Below the pieces are notes generated by a model that saw only the letters and a list, made by a program, of their open reading frames with translations, had not been told where the DNA came from and did no database searches. Both the position numbers and the translations under genes were made by a program. 64,000 nt of DNA from Maratus speciosus (taxonomy: Eukaryota; Arthropoda; Arachnida; Araneae; Salticidae). Shown piece by piece: positions 34,588 to 47,883 of this stretch (position 1 is the first letter of the stretch; each line of letters starts with the position of its first letter). The DNA lies in NCBI GenBank assembly GCA_963932465.1, contig OZ010796.1, positions 74,465,974-74,529,973 of the forward strand, written 5' to 3'.

Positions 34588-36277
34588 GTAAGATTTTTCT
34601 GTTCTTAGGGATCAACCATAAATTATATCTGGCAAATTTTGTGGGTTTTTTTTTATCCCTTCAGACCTTCCCCCCCACCCCCCCTCTTGTGTCTCACTGT
34701 CATATTAAAGTCATACACTTTTCCCTATTGTGATGCATAATTTTTCCAACTATTATTTTAAAGCTAATATATTATGTAAAAAAAAAAGTTTTATACAATC
34801 TATTACTTATTGATATGCAAGATCAGTGATGGCTTTATAGTGCTTATGTTTTTAAATATAAATTGTTGCAATTTACAAAAAAAAAATATATATATATATA
34901 AACCTAATACTACCGAAGTAAAAATATCAATTTTTATTAACCTTATGTTGCTTGTCATTGTGTTGTTGTTGCCTATTCAGTTATTTTCATATTTTAGATG
35001 TAATTTCACATTATGTTAACTTGTTCTTTTCATCTTAAAATTAGTGGATGACTCCTTATCTAATGTCTTTCTTGCATACCTTCAAAGGGTTTGCAAGATA
35101 CAATATTATGTTATCTTTTTCAAATACTGCTTTTCACAGACATGTGTACACATATACATGCACACATGGAACGTTTAGATCAGCAAGATAGCATAGAAGG
35201 GGGGGAGTGAGGGGATATAGAGCCAATACAAAGGATTTGTTGGATCCTGTCTTTCTTGAAGGGCTGTTTAATATCTAGTTTTTAAATAAAATTGCTTAAA
35301 AAGTAGACTCAAGTACTTTTTTTGTTTTTTAAAAAAATTGCAAGTTAAAATAACTAATAAGTAAAGCAATTAAAAAAATCAGAGCTGTGCATATTAAGGC
35401 TCGCCTAACAAAATTACTGCCATTAAATGCTTGTTTTATTTTTTTTCTACTTTATTATTACTACAGTAGTGTGCCAAAAACTACTAATGCTCGAAATTCT
35501 CACAGCTTCTTGAGTATAACCAATAAAAATTCTTAAGGAACTACATTTGTCTGTTACCATTATCTAAAAATTAAATTTTACAGTCAATAAATGTACTTTA
35601 TAAGTTATGATTAAACTCTTTAAGTTTAATTAAAAGTTTTAAGACCCTGAACTTTTTAAATTCAATAATCTCGATAAAATACATTGGTGTGCATTAGTGT
35701 CACTTATCTACAAAAAGGTAACAATCATTGGAAATACATAAAAATTCTCATCCCATTTTTATTCTCCATTTAAAAATGATGAGACATAATGGCAGAGTTC
35801 CTGGAATACCTATAAAGGACAAACCTAGAGTTTTAAAATAAATCTTATAACATGAGCAAATCTTGTATGCATATGTGTATATGTAAATTCCTTAGAAACT
35901 GCTCTAACGATTTTGACTAAATTTTGTGTCCTGTAGTTTTCAGGTACAAGAAAACCATTGGGCTAGGTTATATGTTTGAGAAAATTTGATTAGAGGATTA
36001 TTATAGGTCAGGGTCAAGCTAAATTATATATAAAAATGTTCCAAAATTGGCACATTCGCATTGCCCGAACTCAGTTCGGGCATCACAGGCAAGGGGTTAA
36101 ACCTATCAGAGTCCAAGTAAAAATGAGGTTTTGGATGTCTTTTTGTTATAAATATGTAAGTAATGTAAAATTTAGAAATATGTACATAGTTTTCATATTG
36201 TTTCTGTAAACAATATTGTTAAAAAAAATAAAAGGCTTTATAGCAATAATACAACGAGAATGTTACAGTGAGTATAA

Positions 36278-38057
36278 TAGGGTAGTCCGACCAGTAAATG
36301 AACACTTAAGCACATTTAAAAAGAAAATGATTCATTATATTTTAATAAACAGTACCTATTGTTGTTTGACAGTGCAAATACATTTGTTGGTTTACAAATA
36401 ATTAAAAAATAACAAAAGGAATTTTATATTTTACTTGTTGGGGATGCAAGGGGTGTCTTAATAGAAAGACACAAACCAAGTAAATGAACAGTTGTTACCA
36501 GTGAATGAACACAAAATTTTCCAGTGAATGAACAGGCAGAAATTAAAAAATACTTAAATTCAGTTCTTTATTTATTTTACTACTTGTACAAATAACTTAT
36601 AACATGTTTTTACTGAATTGCAGGTTTTTTAAACCCAAAACAATAATTAAATAGCTTGAAAAATTGTCACTTTAAATTTTGAAATTAATCATAAATTAGA
36701 TTAAATAAAACCTACTAATTCTATTTCCTGAAATCATTGGCCCTGTACTTGGGGATGCTAGGTTACCCCATTTCAGTAATAACTCCAGATGAATGGGAGG
36801 ATGTTGCAGAAATATGTTCAAGTGTTTTTATTATGCATTTCATATGATCCTTAAAATACCAAATCTTATACTTTACTGTAGGTCACTTCCATTTCCACCA
36901 TGTGGTCCCGATATTGTCATGGTGCTTACTTCATATTTCCAAACTTGGATGCTATTTTTTTTTTTTTTTTTTTTAAGTCATCCATTTCTCACCTGGATGT
37001 TTGTCTATAAATGGATTTTTTTTCCCTGTCTGTTTCATGGCATTGTAAACATCACCTTTTACTTCATCTTCATGCATTGTAAATCTAATTTTCCCTTTAC
37101 AACTATCCAATGTCCAAGGAGTTTTTCTTCTTCAAAGTGCAACACAGGAAATGTCCCATACGCTTACTTCCAATTGGTTTTCCTCGCAGTTTCATAGACA
37201 TCCTTCATTTTGTAATATTAAAATGAAGAGATGCCTTCTTCTAACTGAGCTGACCTGACCCTTATAGCTTGTATAGCATTTGCAAGGTCCTCTGTAGAGT
37301 ACTTGAACCTCCCATATTTCCTTTTTGGGGAATCTTCTTGGTCATTGGTAAGAATATTTCTATTAATCATCCAAAAACATAGAAAAAGTAAGATTTGAAT
37401 GCCAACAATAATTACCTTTAACAGTGTGTGTGTGTGTATATATATGTTCTTTTGTTATGTTTTTATCTGTTAACTTTTTATTTGTTACTATTGCTGAAAA
37501 ATCACTTAATTCAAAATATAGGTATAACAAAAGCCACAAAAACATAAAGCCCAAAACAGATCATTCACTAGGAAAAATAGCCTTATGTATTCCTTTCAGT
37601 GAATGAACAGCTGTTCATTCATTGGATTTTTAACATTTGTCTAACCAGTTATTAAACATCCCTATTCTCAAATTGTACATATTCTACAATGATTAAAACA
37701 ATTAGAAATATGACTATAATATATATTTAATGTATGTACAATAAAATTAGTGCATATTACAAATAAAAAAAGTAAATTCTTATCAAACATATGAAATGAC
37801 AAAGCACTTAGCTTATTATTTCAGCATAGAAACAATGTGTTTCTCACACATGAAAAATACATGTTCTCAAAGTAAAGTAATGTGACTTCAGTAACCAAAC
37901 ATGAATGCGATAGCTTCCTATTGAATAGAATTAAAGCAATGTTGTAACCCCATCTAGTTGGGAGATATTCAAATCTTATTCTATTAAAATATATACCAAT
38001 TGTTCATTCACTGGGGGGGGGGGGGGGGGTTGTTCACTTACTGGTCGGACTACCCTA
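36278..38057 (-). mobile_element. pogo/Tigger-like DNA transposon, decayed
   Basis: The element spans 36280-38055 (1,776 bp). The ends read GGGTAGTCCGACCAGTAAATG and, in reverse complement, GGGTAGTCCGACCAGTAAGTG. TA flanks both sides (36278-36279, 38056-38057). On the minus strand near 37180-36990 pieces such as 'RGKPIGSKRMG' and 'NPFIDKHPGEKWMT' resemble the HTH region of Tigger/Jerky-type transposases ('HPF....AG.DW'). Many stops interrupt it. The ends are clear; the coding assignment is tentative. Confidence 0.75.
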
Positions 38058-39733
38058 TATAGAATTGAACACAAAGCTAATTTTAACTGAGCATAGCTCA
38101 GTCTTTCCTGCTGGTAAAAATATAATTGAAAAGAAAGGCATTATAAACTTTTTAATCTTATGTACATCTATTTCCTTTCTATGCGGTGTTGGATTCACTT
38201 TGTTGGAAATTTGCCTATTGCAGTCTCTTTATATATAAGGTGCATCTTGTCAACATAATAATGTCTGAAATACTAAACAAATTCAAGCCTGATTGGGACA
38301 GTATATAGATCTTGTCACTATTTTGGATGAGTTTGTTAATAAAGTATATAGCGCTTACAGTTCATTTTACTGTGACACACAAAAATAAAACATGTAGAAT
38401 TTGTCATAATGTCCAAAATACTGAACCAGTTCAAACCTAATTAGGACAATGTATTGATCTTGCAAGCACCTCTAAGGTCAACTAATCTGCTACAGTTTGT
38501 TTACATGAGCCCCAAAAAGTTTTTAGTAGCATTCATTGAATGGTTTGTGTTCAAAATTTGCTTTAGCAGTAGAAATATTATTGTTGAATTTATCAATATT
38601 AATGGTGGTTTTGTTGAATCATAGTCATTAATATTTATTCAGATGAACACATAGTTAATTAAATAAACTTTTTGTAACATACAATTCCATACTTGTTTGG
38701 CGATTATCCATCTTCACCACCCATCGCAAATCGCAACATCAATACAGTTAATGGGTTACCGTAAACTGTTGGTCAAGTGTAAGTTAAAGTACATGTGTTC
38801 ATTGAACATAAATATATCACAATATTCTATGGGCGATTTTTAATCTAGGATTGCAACAAATTTTTAACTTTTTTAATGTAGTTGCTTCATATTGTGTTAA
38901 ATTACTTTTGATAAACTAAATTTAAAATTTCTCTGGAAAGTATCTTGCCAAAAGAGTGAACTTAGGAGTAGGACAAATTTGTTTAATTTGCATTGAATCT
39001 GATGCATGTAGCTTAAAATGAAAAACAAAGAAATCAAGCGAGAAAGACTTATTCTTGTTTATAAATACATCAGTAAAAAGCTATGTGCTTTTATTGTGTT
39101 TTGATTTTTTTAAAACCTATATATATGTATAACCATTAATTAAACATAACCTACCGCCATCAAAAACCGTAATATTATGAATTAAAGCTGTAATTTTAAA
39201 AAAATTTATTATAAGAATTATTATGGAAGAAAAAATAAGAAAGTGGACACCGACAATATATATATATTTTTTTTTTCTTCAAGATCAAAAATCTACCATC
39301 TTTCTGTGCAAGCTCCAATCTCAAGCTGTGTTGGTTTTGATCCTTTGCTGTACTTATTTTTATGACAAATTGACCTTTTTTTCTTTTTTTTTTCTTTTTG
39401 ACTATTTAACTTATTAGACATCATGTATTATCATAAGTACACTATTCAGTTTTGTTACAATCAAGACAAATAAAAAGCAATGCCTCGCAGTAATCTGAAA
39501 GTATGTGGTAAACACTTTGTAGTGTATTTTGAATGTTCCTTTTGACGTATATTTTGCCTTTATATTTTAATTTTTTTTTACATTTTATTCAAATGCCAAA
39601 AATTTTAAACTTTTAAACTGAAATATACAAATTTTTGTTATGTTTGTTTTCTAATCCTACAACAATTAATGTATAGCAGTCGTCAACTCTTCTGAATTTT
39701 AACTATCTTCTGCTTCTCCGTTCAGAAGATAAG

Positions 39734-40636
39734 TGCAGCATAACTTCTTTAGTCCAGAATGATTGTGATTACGACGATTCTGGATTACAGAAGTTTTGAA
39801 ATTAGAATGTATTTCGATAAGCAATATTACTAATATCTGTCATTAATCTGCTATTGATATATCAAGAAACTCTCTAATTTAAAATAATTGTAAAAACATT
39901 GAGAAAAATAAATTCATAATTCTCCAAAATATATATATTTAAAAAATAATTACGTATATTTTATGCAGTGTCGCCATCAGCTGTAAATTACGAAAAACAA
40001 TAACCATACATTTTTTTTTTATTATTATGATTTCTGATTTAGAAATACTCGATAAATAACAGAAATCACAAGAAAAAGACATGAGAAATTTTGAAACTAA
40101 TTTCCTAAAGCCAAAAAAGTTATAGTGAGAAATTTAAATGTCTCAGAATTTTAAAATAACTGTATAATTACATTAACATATTTAAAATAGTGATATATAA
40201 GGCTAATGTAAAAAACAAATTAAATACATAGCACCTACAAATATTTAAATAAGTCATAAATTAAATGCTTAAATGAAATAATAATAATAATAATAAAAAA
40301 ATCCGATTTCGTGATGTTTTGCTGCCATCTTATCTTTGGAGAAAAAAAAATAGTAAAACCAACATTAATTTTGAATTTTTACAACTTAATTTTACAAAAA
40401 GACATTCATATTAATTACAAATGCAATTCAGAAAGTTCTTACAAATTTAAAATTGAAAAAAAGACTAGTAAATCAGTCTTTCATTTTTCTTAATCTCGTT
40501 CTGAAATTGATTCATATATGTATTATAGTGTCATCTATGATCTTTTATTGAAAATAAAAATGTAAAATGTACCGAAATGTCCAAATTACAGGAGTTTCTG
40601 GATTAGAGATGCCCGGTTTAAAGATATTATACTGTA
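39734..40636. mobile_element. Possible pogo-type MITE with imperfect ends
   Basis: The left end reads CAGCATAACTTCTTTAGTCCAG (from 39736) and the right end in reverse complement reads CAGTATAATATCTTTAAACCGG (to about 40634). The similarity is moderate and a TA target duplication is clear only on the right. The interior is non-coding and A+T-rich. Confidence 0.4.
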
Positions 40637-41110
40637 TAAACTTTTTTTTTTACATATATATAAGCAAATTTTGTTGAATAATATGACAATAAGTAAATAT
40701 TATGACAATGATTTACTTGTGCAAACTCTTGAACCTTATTTTGAGATTGTTTCTTTTAAATGACTATACAAACAGACAAAACATTTAAGATTTCTGTTTA
40801 TAACATTTATTTAAAGATAGAAGAGGTAGGTAAAATTTTTTGCATGAAATGAAATTTCTTTATGAAAATGTTTGAATTTTATTTCTTCAACTGAGTAAAA
40901 ATGGTATTGATTTTGTAGGGAAAGGAGGGAGATTATTGGGACAGTGTGGCAAAAAATTTAATCGCCACATGGCAAGTAGTTATTTTCAGCTTTACTTGCT
41001 GGAAAATCTACTTAGCTTTATTTTCACAAACTCTTTAAATTCACTGGAAAAAATCATTTTTTTAAACTTTCTACTCATTTTGGGTATTTAATTTTTCTTT
41101 AATTTCATAG

Positions 41111-41320
41111 TCCGTCAAGTAAAACTTGCCTACGTAGAGTCTGGATACGTAAAACCTCCAAGGGATGTTGCTCGTAAGCAACTGAAACACGGGACTGCCG
41201 CACAACCCAGTGTGCCCGCAAAGATTTTTAAACCAGCTGCACCTGCTGCTGCTGCTTCTTCTGCTGCTGCTAGTAGCTCCACAACTAGCAATGTTTCACT
41301 TTCAAATAGTTTTAAGCAGA
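41111..41320 (+). CDS. Elongin A exon with the PPRDV motif and Ala/Ser linker
   Basis: The exon lies between acceptor TTTCATAG and donor GTAAGT. It completes a Val codon and reads V-RQVKLAYVESGYVKPPRDV, then ARKQLKHGTAAQPSVPAKIF. This matches the family block 'GRQ.K.A.V.S..KPPR.V.R.Q..(F/H)GT', with the conserved Pro-Pro-Arg and Lys/His-Gly-Thr. The rest is a low-complexity Ala/Ser/Thr linker (KPAAPAAAASSAAASSS) encoded partly by a GCT repeat at about 41240-41274. It ends with one base of a split codon. The linker corresponds to the variable Ser-rich stretch before the basic tail in other Elongin A proteins. Confidence 0.93.
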
Positions 41321-43280
41321 GTAAGTATTTATAAGTTAACCACTAAAATTATTTTAGAATACATAAAATCATTTATATTTATTCTCATCTTTTATAGTAA
41401 GTGTTTACATTGATTTATTTTAAGTAATTTTGTAATAAATTTAAAAATTCTGGCTACATGCAAGATTTTAAAAATGATAGTGGCAAGATGAGTCTAGCAC
41501 TTTTTTTTCTTTTTTATGTAAAATGTATAGCAGTCAATAGTTAAAATGTCCTTTTAAATATAAACAGAAAAGAGACATGGCTTCTGTCAGTAGTAACACC
41601 CGTCTCCCCCCCCCCCCCCCTCCAGATTTTCAGGACAGGAAATAAACAGGGACATTTTGGAGAATATTAGAAATTTGGAGAGAAATTTTATTCAATAATT
41701 TTTTTATTTGAATTTTGGGTACATTCAATATAATAGTGCATACAGACCAGTTTTGATCCAGGATTCATTGTTCCTGTTAGTTGTCACCGTTTGTATTTAT
41801 TATATTTTTAGGAAGGGGATAGCTTGGCTCATTTATTTTAGTTACTTAGCCTTTTTTTCCTCATTTACATTTTAATTTTTTTAGCAAAATAATTCTGAAT
41901 ATTTTTAAAATTATATATTCTATTCTATATTAACTATTGAGTTTTTAAAACATTAATGGATTAAACTGGTGTTAAAAAAATATATTAAACTTCAATTCTC
42001 TAAGTACAATGTTCAATTGATATGCTTCATTTTAATTGTAATATTGTTTAATGTATTTTTTTTTTTAAATACCTCACCTAAATAATGTTGCGTTACTTCT
42101 TTAAATATCCATAGAAAACTAAGATTTAAATCATTTTAAAATGAATCTCTTTACTTAACTTTTTGAAAACTCAGAACTTTTCCTCTCAACAGTTCATTTC
42201 CAAGAATAAACTTTTTTTCCCTTTGCAATGGGGATAGTTTTATATGCATATTTGGTATAGTTTTATATTATATAAGAAACTGAACTACTATTTGCTATTT
42301 AGTTTACCTTATGTTTTCTACTGATAGCAATTTGAGCATAGAATTTATCAAAATACTTGGTGTTGCAAAGTAAATATACATATGTACATATATTTGTATC
42401 ATATAAAAAGTATGTGTATTATCTTTTTTCATTAAAATGATGTAATACTGTTATTTGTTTATTTTCAGAAAATTTAACTTCTAAAATAATAAATTTAAGC
42501 TAGTCTTTCTAAAATTGGATGAAATACTCTTGACTTATGAATGGCATGGTTTGCTACCAAATTTTTTGAGTTGCGGAAAAATATTAAAACCTTTTTCATT
42601 AACTTTTTAGATGGTACTTTAAAACTTTGACTCAACAACTCTGATTTTAAAAATATTTACTCAGATGTTACAATACATTATTTTAAGCATGCAGAAAATT
42701 TCAATTTAGAACATAAAAAAAATAACTACTTTTTCCAATCTGCAATAAACAAAAAAAAAATATATATTTCTCATAAATATTCTCAATTTTTTAATACAAA
42801 ATTATAAAGTCTACAAATTTACCTTTATAAAAGATGTTTTTGGGTGTCTCTAGCCATTTTAAATTGACAATTCCCAAAGTTTAGCAATATTGATGTGAAA
42901 CTGCTCAAATCATATATGAAACTATTGCTTGGGAAATTAATTTGCTATAGACATCTGTTGAGAATTTTATAAATTTTTAACAGACTTCAAAAAGAAGGTT
43001 ATCAATTCGACCTGTATGTATGTTTTGGCCATGTTCATGCATAACTTTCTTAAATATGAACAGATTTTAATATTTTTTTTTGTTTGAAAGTGTAAGTCAC
43101 CCATTTGGTCCCATTCCAATTTCATCAAAATCTGATGATTAGAACATCTAAAAGAAAAAAAAAAAAACTTTAAAATTCAAATCCTTTTTGAAGCATTCGC
43201 CCAATTATAAACACTCACCTTTCACACTGTTACTCTTACAGAGATACGAGACCTTTCAAGGTGCGAAAACTTAGCAGGAC

Positions 43281-43445
43281 TAGGGCCGAGATCCAGATGG
43301 ATTTTTTGTTGGTAGTGAAACGAGATGGTCCAATCAGAAGCCTGCAGTTTTGAGAACTTTTCACTGTTTTCAAAAATGCAGCTTTCTAATTGGTCGATCT
43401 CATTTCACTAAGAGCGAAAAATCGAACTGTATCTCGGCCATTCAG
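43281..43445. mobile_element. Palindromic MITE (~165 bp)
   Basis: The outer sequences 'gggccgagat' and 'atctcggcc' are inverted copies. The similarity continues inwards through 'gtgaaacgagatgg.ccaatcagaa' against its reverse complement on the other side, and through the Ala-free segment 'gcagttttgagaac'. A single arm of the same family lies at about 47995-48065. Confidence 0.7.
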
Positions 43446-43884
43446 TCATCTACTAAACCGGAAGGCCCACAAAGACACAAACCGATATCAGAAGTCTGTG
43501 TCAAAAAGTTGAAATCAACCTTTAAAGTTTCTCATGTATCAGAGTACAAGTACAACACCTAGAATAAATAGTGTGGAAATCTGCTATCCAAACAGCACTA
43601 AACAAATGTATCCCTTAACTGTGCAATGATGCTGTAATCCAATAAGCCGATCGCAGCGACATCAGAGTTATATTTTCAAATTTCAGTGTAAACATTGTAT
43701 TATAACAGCGTCTAGACCAAATTATAGCACCTAGAATATATAGTGTGGAAATCGGCTATCCCTGTAATACTTAAAAAAGTGATAATTATTGTATCCCTTA
43801 AATGTGCAATGATACTGCTGCAATATGCAGATCACAATGACATCTGCAGGATATTTTCTACAACTGCAAGAAATTGTTAGTCTA

Positions 43885-44044
43885 TACACTGTTAAAAATA
43901 TCGTGAAAGATTATCTCTGATTTTAAAGGCTATCTATTCTCTGACCAATGAGAACGCTATTTAAATGCCTATGAAGCACTCTCATTGGTCAGAAAATAGC
44001 CTTTAAAAAAAGAGGTAATTTTTCACGATATTTTTAACAGTGTA
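43885..44044. mobile_element. Palindromic MITE, family P copy 1
   Basis: The element spans about 43887-44042. The ends read 'cactgttaaaaatatcgtga' and its reverse complement, flanked by TA. Almost the whole length is inverted-repeat, including 'ctctgaccaatgagaacgct' against 'ctcattggtcagaaaatagc'. A second copy is at 47500-47659. Confidence 0.85.
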
Positions 44045-44151
44045 CCATGTTATATTAGTAAACGAAAATCCCGCAGATGTCGCTGCAATCGACACTTGAA
44101 ATTTTAACAGTATCGTCACACATTTAAGTGATACAAATTTTTAGCCAAAGG

Positions 44152-44998
44152 CTTTTAAGATACATAGACGGGCAATTCCCATTCAAAAGCATGCGAAATC
44201 ATGGCAGCCATCTGAAGTAAATTGAAACACCTGAACCGCGAGGTTTGTACGTCAGCTGTGGTTATTTACCATTAGTGTTATGGCTAGAATGAGCTTAAAA
44301 ATTAATTTTTATGAATATATATGAAGTCTATGGGTTTTTTTTTTTTCATGAAGCTATTTTTTATACCTAAATATGCATTATAAATATTGAATTTTCAGAA
44401 ATAAAGTTAAAAAAGGCGATTTATTAATACTTTTATGGATGGTATGTTTAAAAAAGAATATCTAGTTTTAACATGCCTTATGAACCTAAATAAAGGCGAA
44501 ATTTATATGGAACCAGATTGTTAAAGATTATAATTCCACCTTTTTTTAAGTTTGATTTACAAAAGGAACTGGAAAGGTAGTTTAGATTAAAGGTAGCAAC
44601 TGTAACATAATATAGTAATTTACAAAATTTTAAATTACTTGTAAAGAAATTTACATTTTTTAAACTAATTTTTATGCAAAAAGGTAATTAAAAAAATGCA
44701 TATTAACGAAAGTAAAACTATATTTTTATCCTTGGAGGATGTTTTTTGAAATACTTACTTGCTATACGAAAAAAACAAAAAAATTGATGAATAATAAGGT
44801 ATTGTTTTTTAAAAAGGCCTAAATGAAATAGGGTAGACTAATACTTAATGAACCGCAATGAAAAAATGCGCTAATAAAATCATTTTCTTAGGTAATTTAA
44901 AATATAAAACGTATAAACTGCCGTACAACAGCTGTGATCAAAAATCCTCAGTTAAACTGACAGTTTGCCGGTCTATGTATCTTAAAAGTCCTTGTTTT
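44152..44998. mobile_element. Inverted-repeat element inserted in the alternating array
   Basis: The ends read 'cttttaagatacatagacgg' and, in reverse complement, 'cttttaagatacatagaccg'. The array unit it interrupts resumes directly on the other side ('tttttagc' is present at both borders). The interior is A+T-rich and non-coding. The family is not recognised. Confidence 0.7.
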
Positions 44999-46063
44999 TA
45001 GCACTGTTTGGATAGCATATTTCCCCACTAGGTATTCTAGGGGCTGTAATCAAATGGTCTTGGAGTTTTAGAAAATATCCTCAGATGTCGCTCCGATCGA
45101 TTCTTTGGATTTCAGCATCGTTTTACATTTAAGGGATACAATATTTTAGTACTTTCTAAGTACTACTGCTACAGAGTCTAGAATATATATAGTGTGAAAA
45201 TCGGCTATCCCAGTAATATTTAAAAAAGCGCTAAAATATTGGATCCCTTAAATGTCAAACGATGCTGAAATTCGATGAGTCGATCACAGCGATATCTGCA
45301 GGATATTTTCTATAACTCAGAGATGATTTGGTCTAGACGTTGTAATAATATGATGTTTACTTTGAAATTAGAAAATATATCATAGATGTCGCTGAGATCG
45401 GCTCCCTGGATTTCAGCATCATTGCACATTTAAGGGATACAACTTTTAGTGCTGTTTGAATAGCAGATTTCCACACTATGTATTCTAGACGCTGTACTAC
45501 CGCGATAGTCAGTGAATATGTTCTGGATATCTGAATCTGGGGAACCAATGAGAACGGTTCAGGATCGGAACCCGGTAGGTATTGTGAACATTCTTACAGC
45601 ATCTAGAGCTGGACCAAATTACAATGTCTATAATACATAGCATGGAAATCTGCTATCCCAACAGCGCTAAAATGTTGTATTCCTTAAATATGCAATGATG
45701 CTGAAATCAAGGGTGCCGATCGCAGCGACATCTGCGATATATTTCCAGATTTCAAAATAAACACTGTATTATTACAGTGTCTTGATCAAATCATCTTGGA
45801 ATTTAAAAAAAAATGTCCTGCAGATGTCGCTGTAATCGCTCATTGATTTTTCATTTCAGAATCGATTGACATTTAAATCCAATATTTCAGTACTTTAAGT
45901 ATTAAGGGGATAGCCGATTTCCACACTATATATTCTAGATGGTGTAGTTATGCAATAGAAAATGCCTAGGTTTGCTATAGTTTGGACATAAGTTTCTCTT
46001 AAAGCACTTTGCCGCGCTCTGATGTGTAAACTTTATTGATGGATTGTCAGCTTTTCCACACCC

Positions 46064-46908
46064 AATGGAGGATATTCCATCTACGTTTTGATCACATGGT
46101 CAAGGTAAAAATTTCTAGCGTAAAGAAGGGAAGGTTCCGTAGACGTAATGAAAAACCCTCGCCAGCCAGTGAAACAGCTCATGCAAAAAGCAGTAGTAGC
46201 CTCCCTTCTTATCAGTTAGAAGTTCTTTGGGTAAATGGAGGATATTCCATCTCCGTTTTGATCACGTGGTCAAGGTAAAAACTTCTATCGTAAAGAAGGG
46301 AAGGCTCCGTAGACGTGTGTAAATCCCCGCTAGCCAATGAAACGGTTCGTGAGGCCAAGCAGTAATATCTTTCCTTCTTATCAGTTAGAAGTTCCTTGGG
46401 TAAATTACCGGTATCACGGGACTTTTTTCAGCCTCGAACCCATATTTGGAATATCTTCCATTACTGGTATCATGTGACTTTTTTCAGCCTCGAATCCAGA
46501 TTTGGAATAAAGTCCATTTCGATGTCCATAGGTATCGATTTGGACCTTATAGTTTACTGGATGCGGTAACTTTCCGAAGTGCAAAATCTTGTCTAGAAAA
46601 TATGCTGAATTCAGAAAAACACAAATGTCTAAAACGATGCTAACCGACATCGAAAGTAGGTATCAAAAAGCTTACAATGGAGGATATTCCAAATATGGGT
46701 TCGAGGCTGAAAAAAGCCACGTGATACCGGTAATTTACCAATGGAACTTCTAACTGATAAGAAGGAAAGATACTACTGCTTTGCCTCATGAACTGTTTGA
46801 TTGGTTAGCGGGGATTTACATTACACGTCTACGGAGCCTTCCCTTCTTTACGCTAAAAGTTTTTACCTTGACCACATGATCAAAACAGAGATGGAATATC
46901 CTCCATTC
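46064..46908. repeat. Inverted repeat with a duplicated left arm
   Basis: A unit starting 'aatggaggatattccat' and containing 'ttttgatcac.tggtcaagg' and 'gtaaagaagggaagg' occurs at 46064 and again 170 bp later at 46236 in direct orientation. It recurs inverted at 46908-46675. The second left copy and the right copy extend to 'cagcctcgaacccatatttgg', giving arms of about 230 bp around a spacer of about 210 bp. The short open frames here come from the repeat and look meaningless. Confidence 0.8.
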
Positions 46909-47495
46909 AATAGCAAAGTAGCCTGATACATCAGAAATCAGCAAAGTGTCTCCATTAGTCAGTGCACTGCAAAGTGCATCCATATACAGTACACATAAAG
47001 TCTTATGTGTAGCAGCACTGTCTTCGGTTATCAGATTCAGACTAAACACATAATCATTGACGCTCATTTTTGATGTCTTTACTGCCTAAGGATGGGGAGT
47101 GTTGGTATGAGAATGGTGACATACGGAAAAAAATATTGATCGATAGATTCTGGACAAAAGCTATTGCCATGAATCTTGAAGAGCTTGCTATTATTGCCAA
47201 AATAATGCTTGTTAAATTATCCGCCACTCGTATAATCAAACTTGTCCAAACTAGTATCGCTAAGTTCTGGAATAGAAAATGTCTAGTTTTGCCATAGTGT
47301 AGGCAAACACGTATGTATAAACAGTCTGAGTATGTCACCACTCTCAAATAGAGGCACCTTACATGAGGAAACAGTTAATGGAGATTATAAGAATAACGTA
47401 ATAAGAATAATAAGAATAACGTAATAATAACGATTATAAGGATAACGTGGGGAAAAGAATAACATAGAATTCTGGACCACATGATTGGTTTATTG
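46909..47495. other. Unassigned sequence between repeats
   Basis: Two overlapping short open frames exist on opposite strands (about 47054-47347), but neither shows a domain I recognise and both sit between transposable repeats. A short 'aataagaataacg' tandem repeat is at about 47385-47465. I call no gene. Confidence 0.4.
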
Positions 47496-47497
47496 AA

Positions 47498-47661
47498 TAC
47501 ACTGTTAAAAATATCGAGAAAAATTACCTCTGTTTTTAAAGGCTATCTATTTTCTTACCAATGAGAATGCTACATAAACGCCTATGGAACGTTCTCATTG
47601 GTCAGAAAATAGATAGCCTTTAAAAACAGAGGTAATTTTTCACGATATTTTTAACAGTCTA
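47498..47661. mobile_element. Palindromic MITE, family P copy 2
   Basis: The element spans about 47500-47659. The ends and the internal 'accaatgagaa' / 'ttctcattggtcagaaaata' arms match copy 1 at 43887-44042. TA flanks both sides. Confidence 0.85.
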
Positions 47662-47883
47662 CATATACCTGACCTGTGTGCTTGGCGTCAAGCGCCCACT
47701 TATAAATCATCGTCAATATACAGGAATGAGATAGCACAAGGAAATTTACAGCACCACAGAATTACATCCGGGAGCTCCACAAAGAGTGTGCAACGGAGCC
47801 AGCGAGATTGGAACCCGCAGCCACCTACACTCTCAAGCAATTAGCGGCATGATGCCTTGACCACTCGGCCACTGTGGGTCCTG
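47662..47883 (-). mobile_element. tRNA-derived SINE, copy 1
   Basis: Read on the minus strand it starts 'ggacccacagtggccgagtg', with the A-box TGGCCGAGTGG, and has a B box GGGTTCCAATCTC about 65 bases later. The long spacing resembles a class II (Leu/Ser-type) tRNA. The tRNA-like head is followed by a body with 'tccgttgcacactctttgtg' and 'gacgatgatttataag', shared with copy 2 at 48153. Confidence 0.85.

Larger units (their letters stand above)
34588..41110. other. Elongin A intron (6.5 kb)
   Basis: The intron runs from GTAAGA to ATTTCATAG. It holds a pogo/Tigger element (36280-38055), a weak inverted-repeat element (about 39736-40634), (TA)n and (TG)n microsatellites near 34884 and 37424, and at about 36060-36105 a short palindrome 'tgcccgaactcagttcgggca' followed by GGGGTTAA, perhaps a lone piggyBac-type end. 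No exon was recognised. Confidence 0.7.
43558..45950. repeat. Array of ~145-bp units in alternating orientation
   Basis: The unit begins 'ctagaatatatagtgtggaa' followed by 'atcggctatcc', has 'tatcccttaaatgtgcaatg' in the middle, and ends near 'gatcgcagcgacatctgc'. Forward copies start near 43559, 43733, 45178 and 45625. Reverse copies end near 45046, 45180, 45490 and 45945. Forward and reverse units face each other around the 'cagcgacatctgc' core or around 'ctaga'. The array is interrupted by a palindromic MITE (43887-44042) and by a second element (44152-44998) that splits one reverse unit. Confidence 0.85.

Noticed and set aside
36793..37197. 134-residue frame with a Phe-rich stretch
   Set aside because: It is the reverse strand of the decayed pogo/Tigger element and contains a T-run-encoded poly-Phe.
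41210..41413. Frame with a Leu run overlapping an Elongin A exon
   Set aside because: It is an out-of-frame reading of the GCT repeat that encodes the Ala linker of the true exon.
43558..45950. Possible CRISPR-like array because of spaced repeats
   Set aside because: The genome is eukaryotic, the units are long, diverged and alternate in orientation, and there is no uniform repeat-spacer pattern.
46036..47347. Several 65-97 residue frames on both strands
   Set aside because: Most fall in the inverted repeat unit and mirror each other; none carries a domain I recognise.
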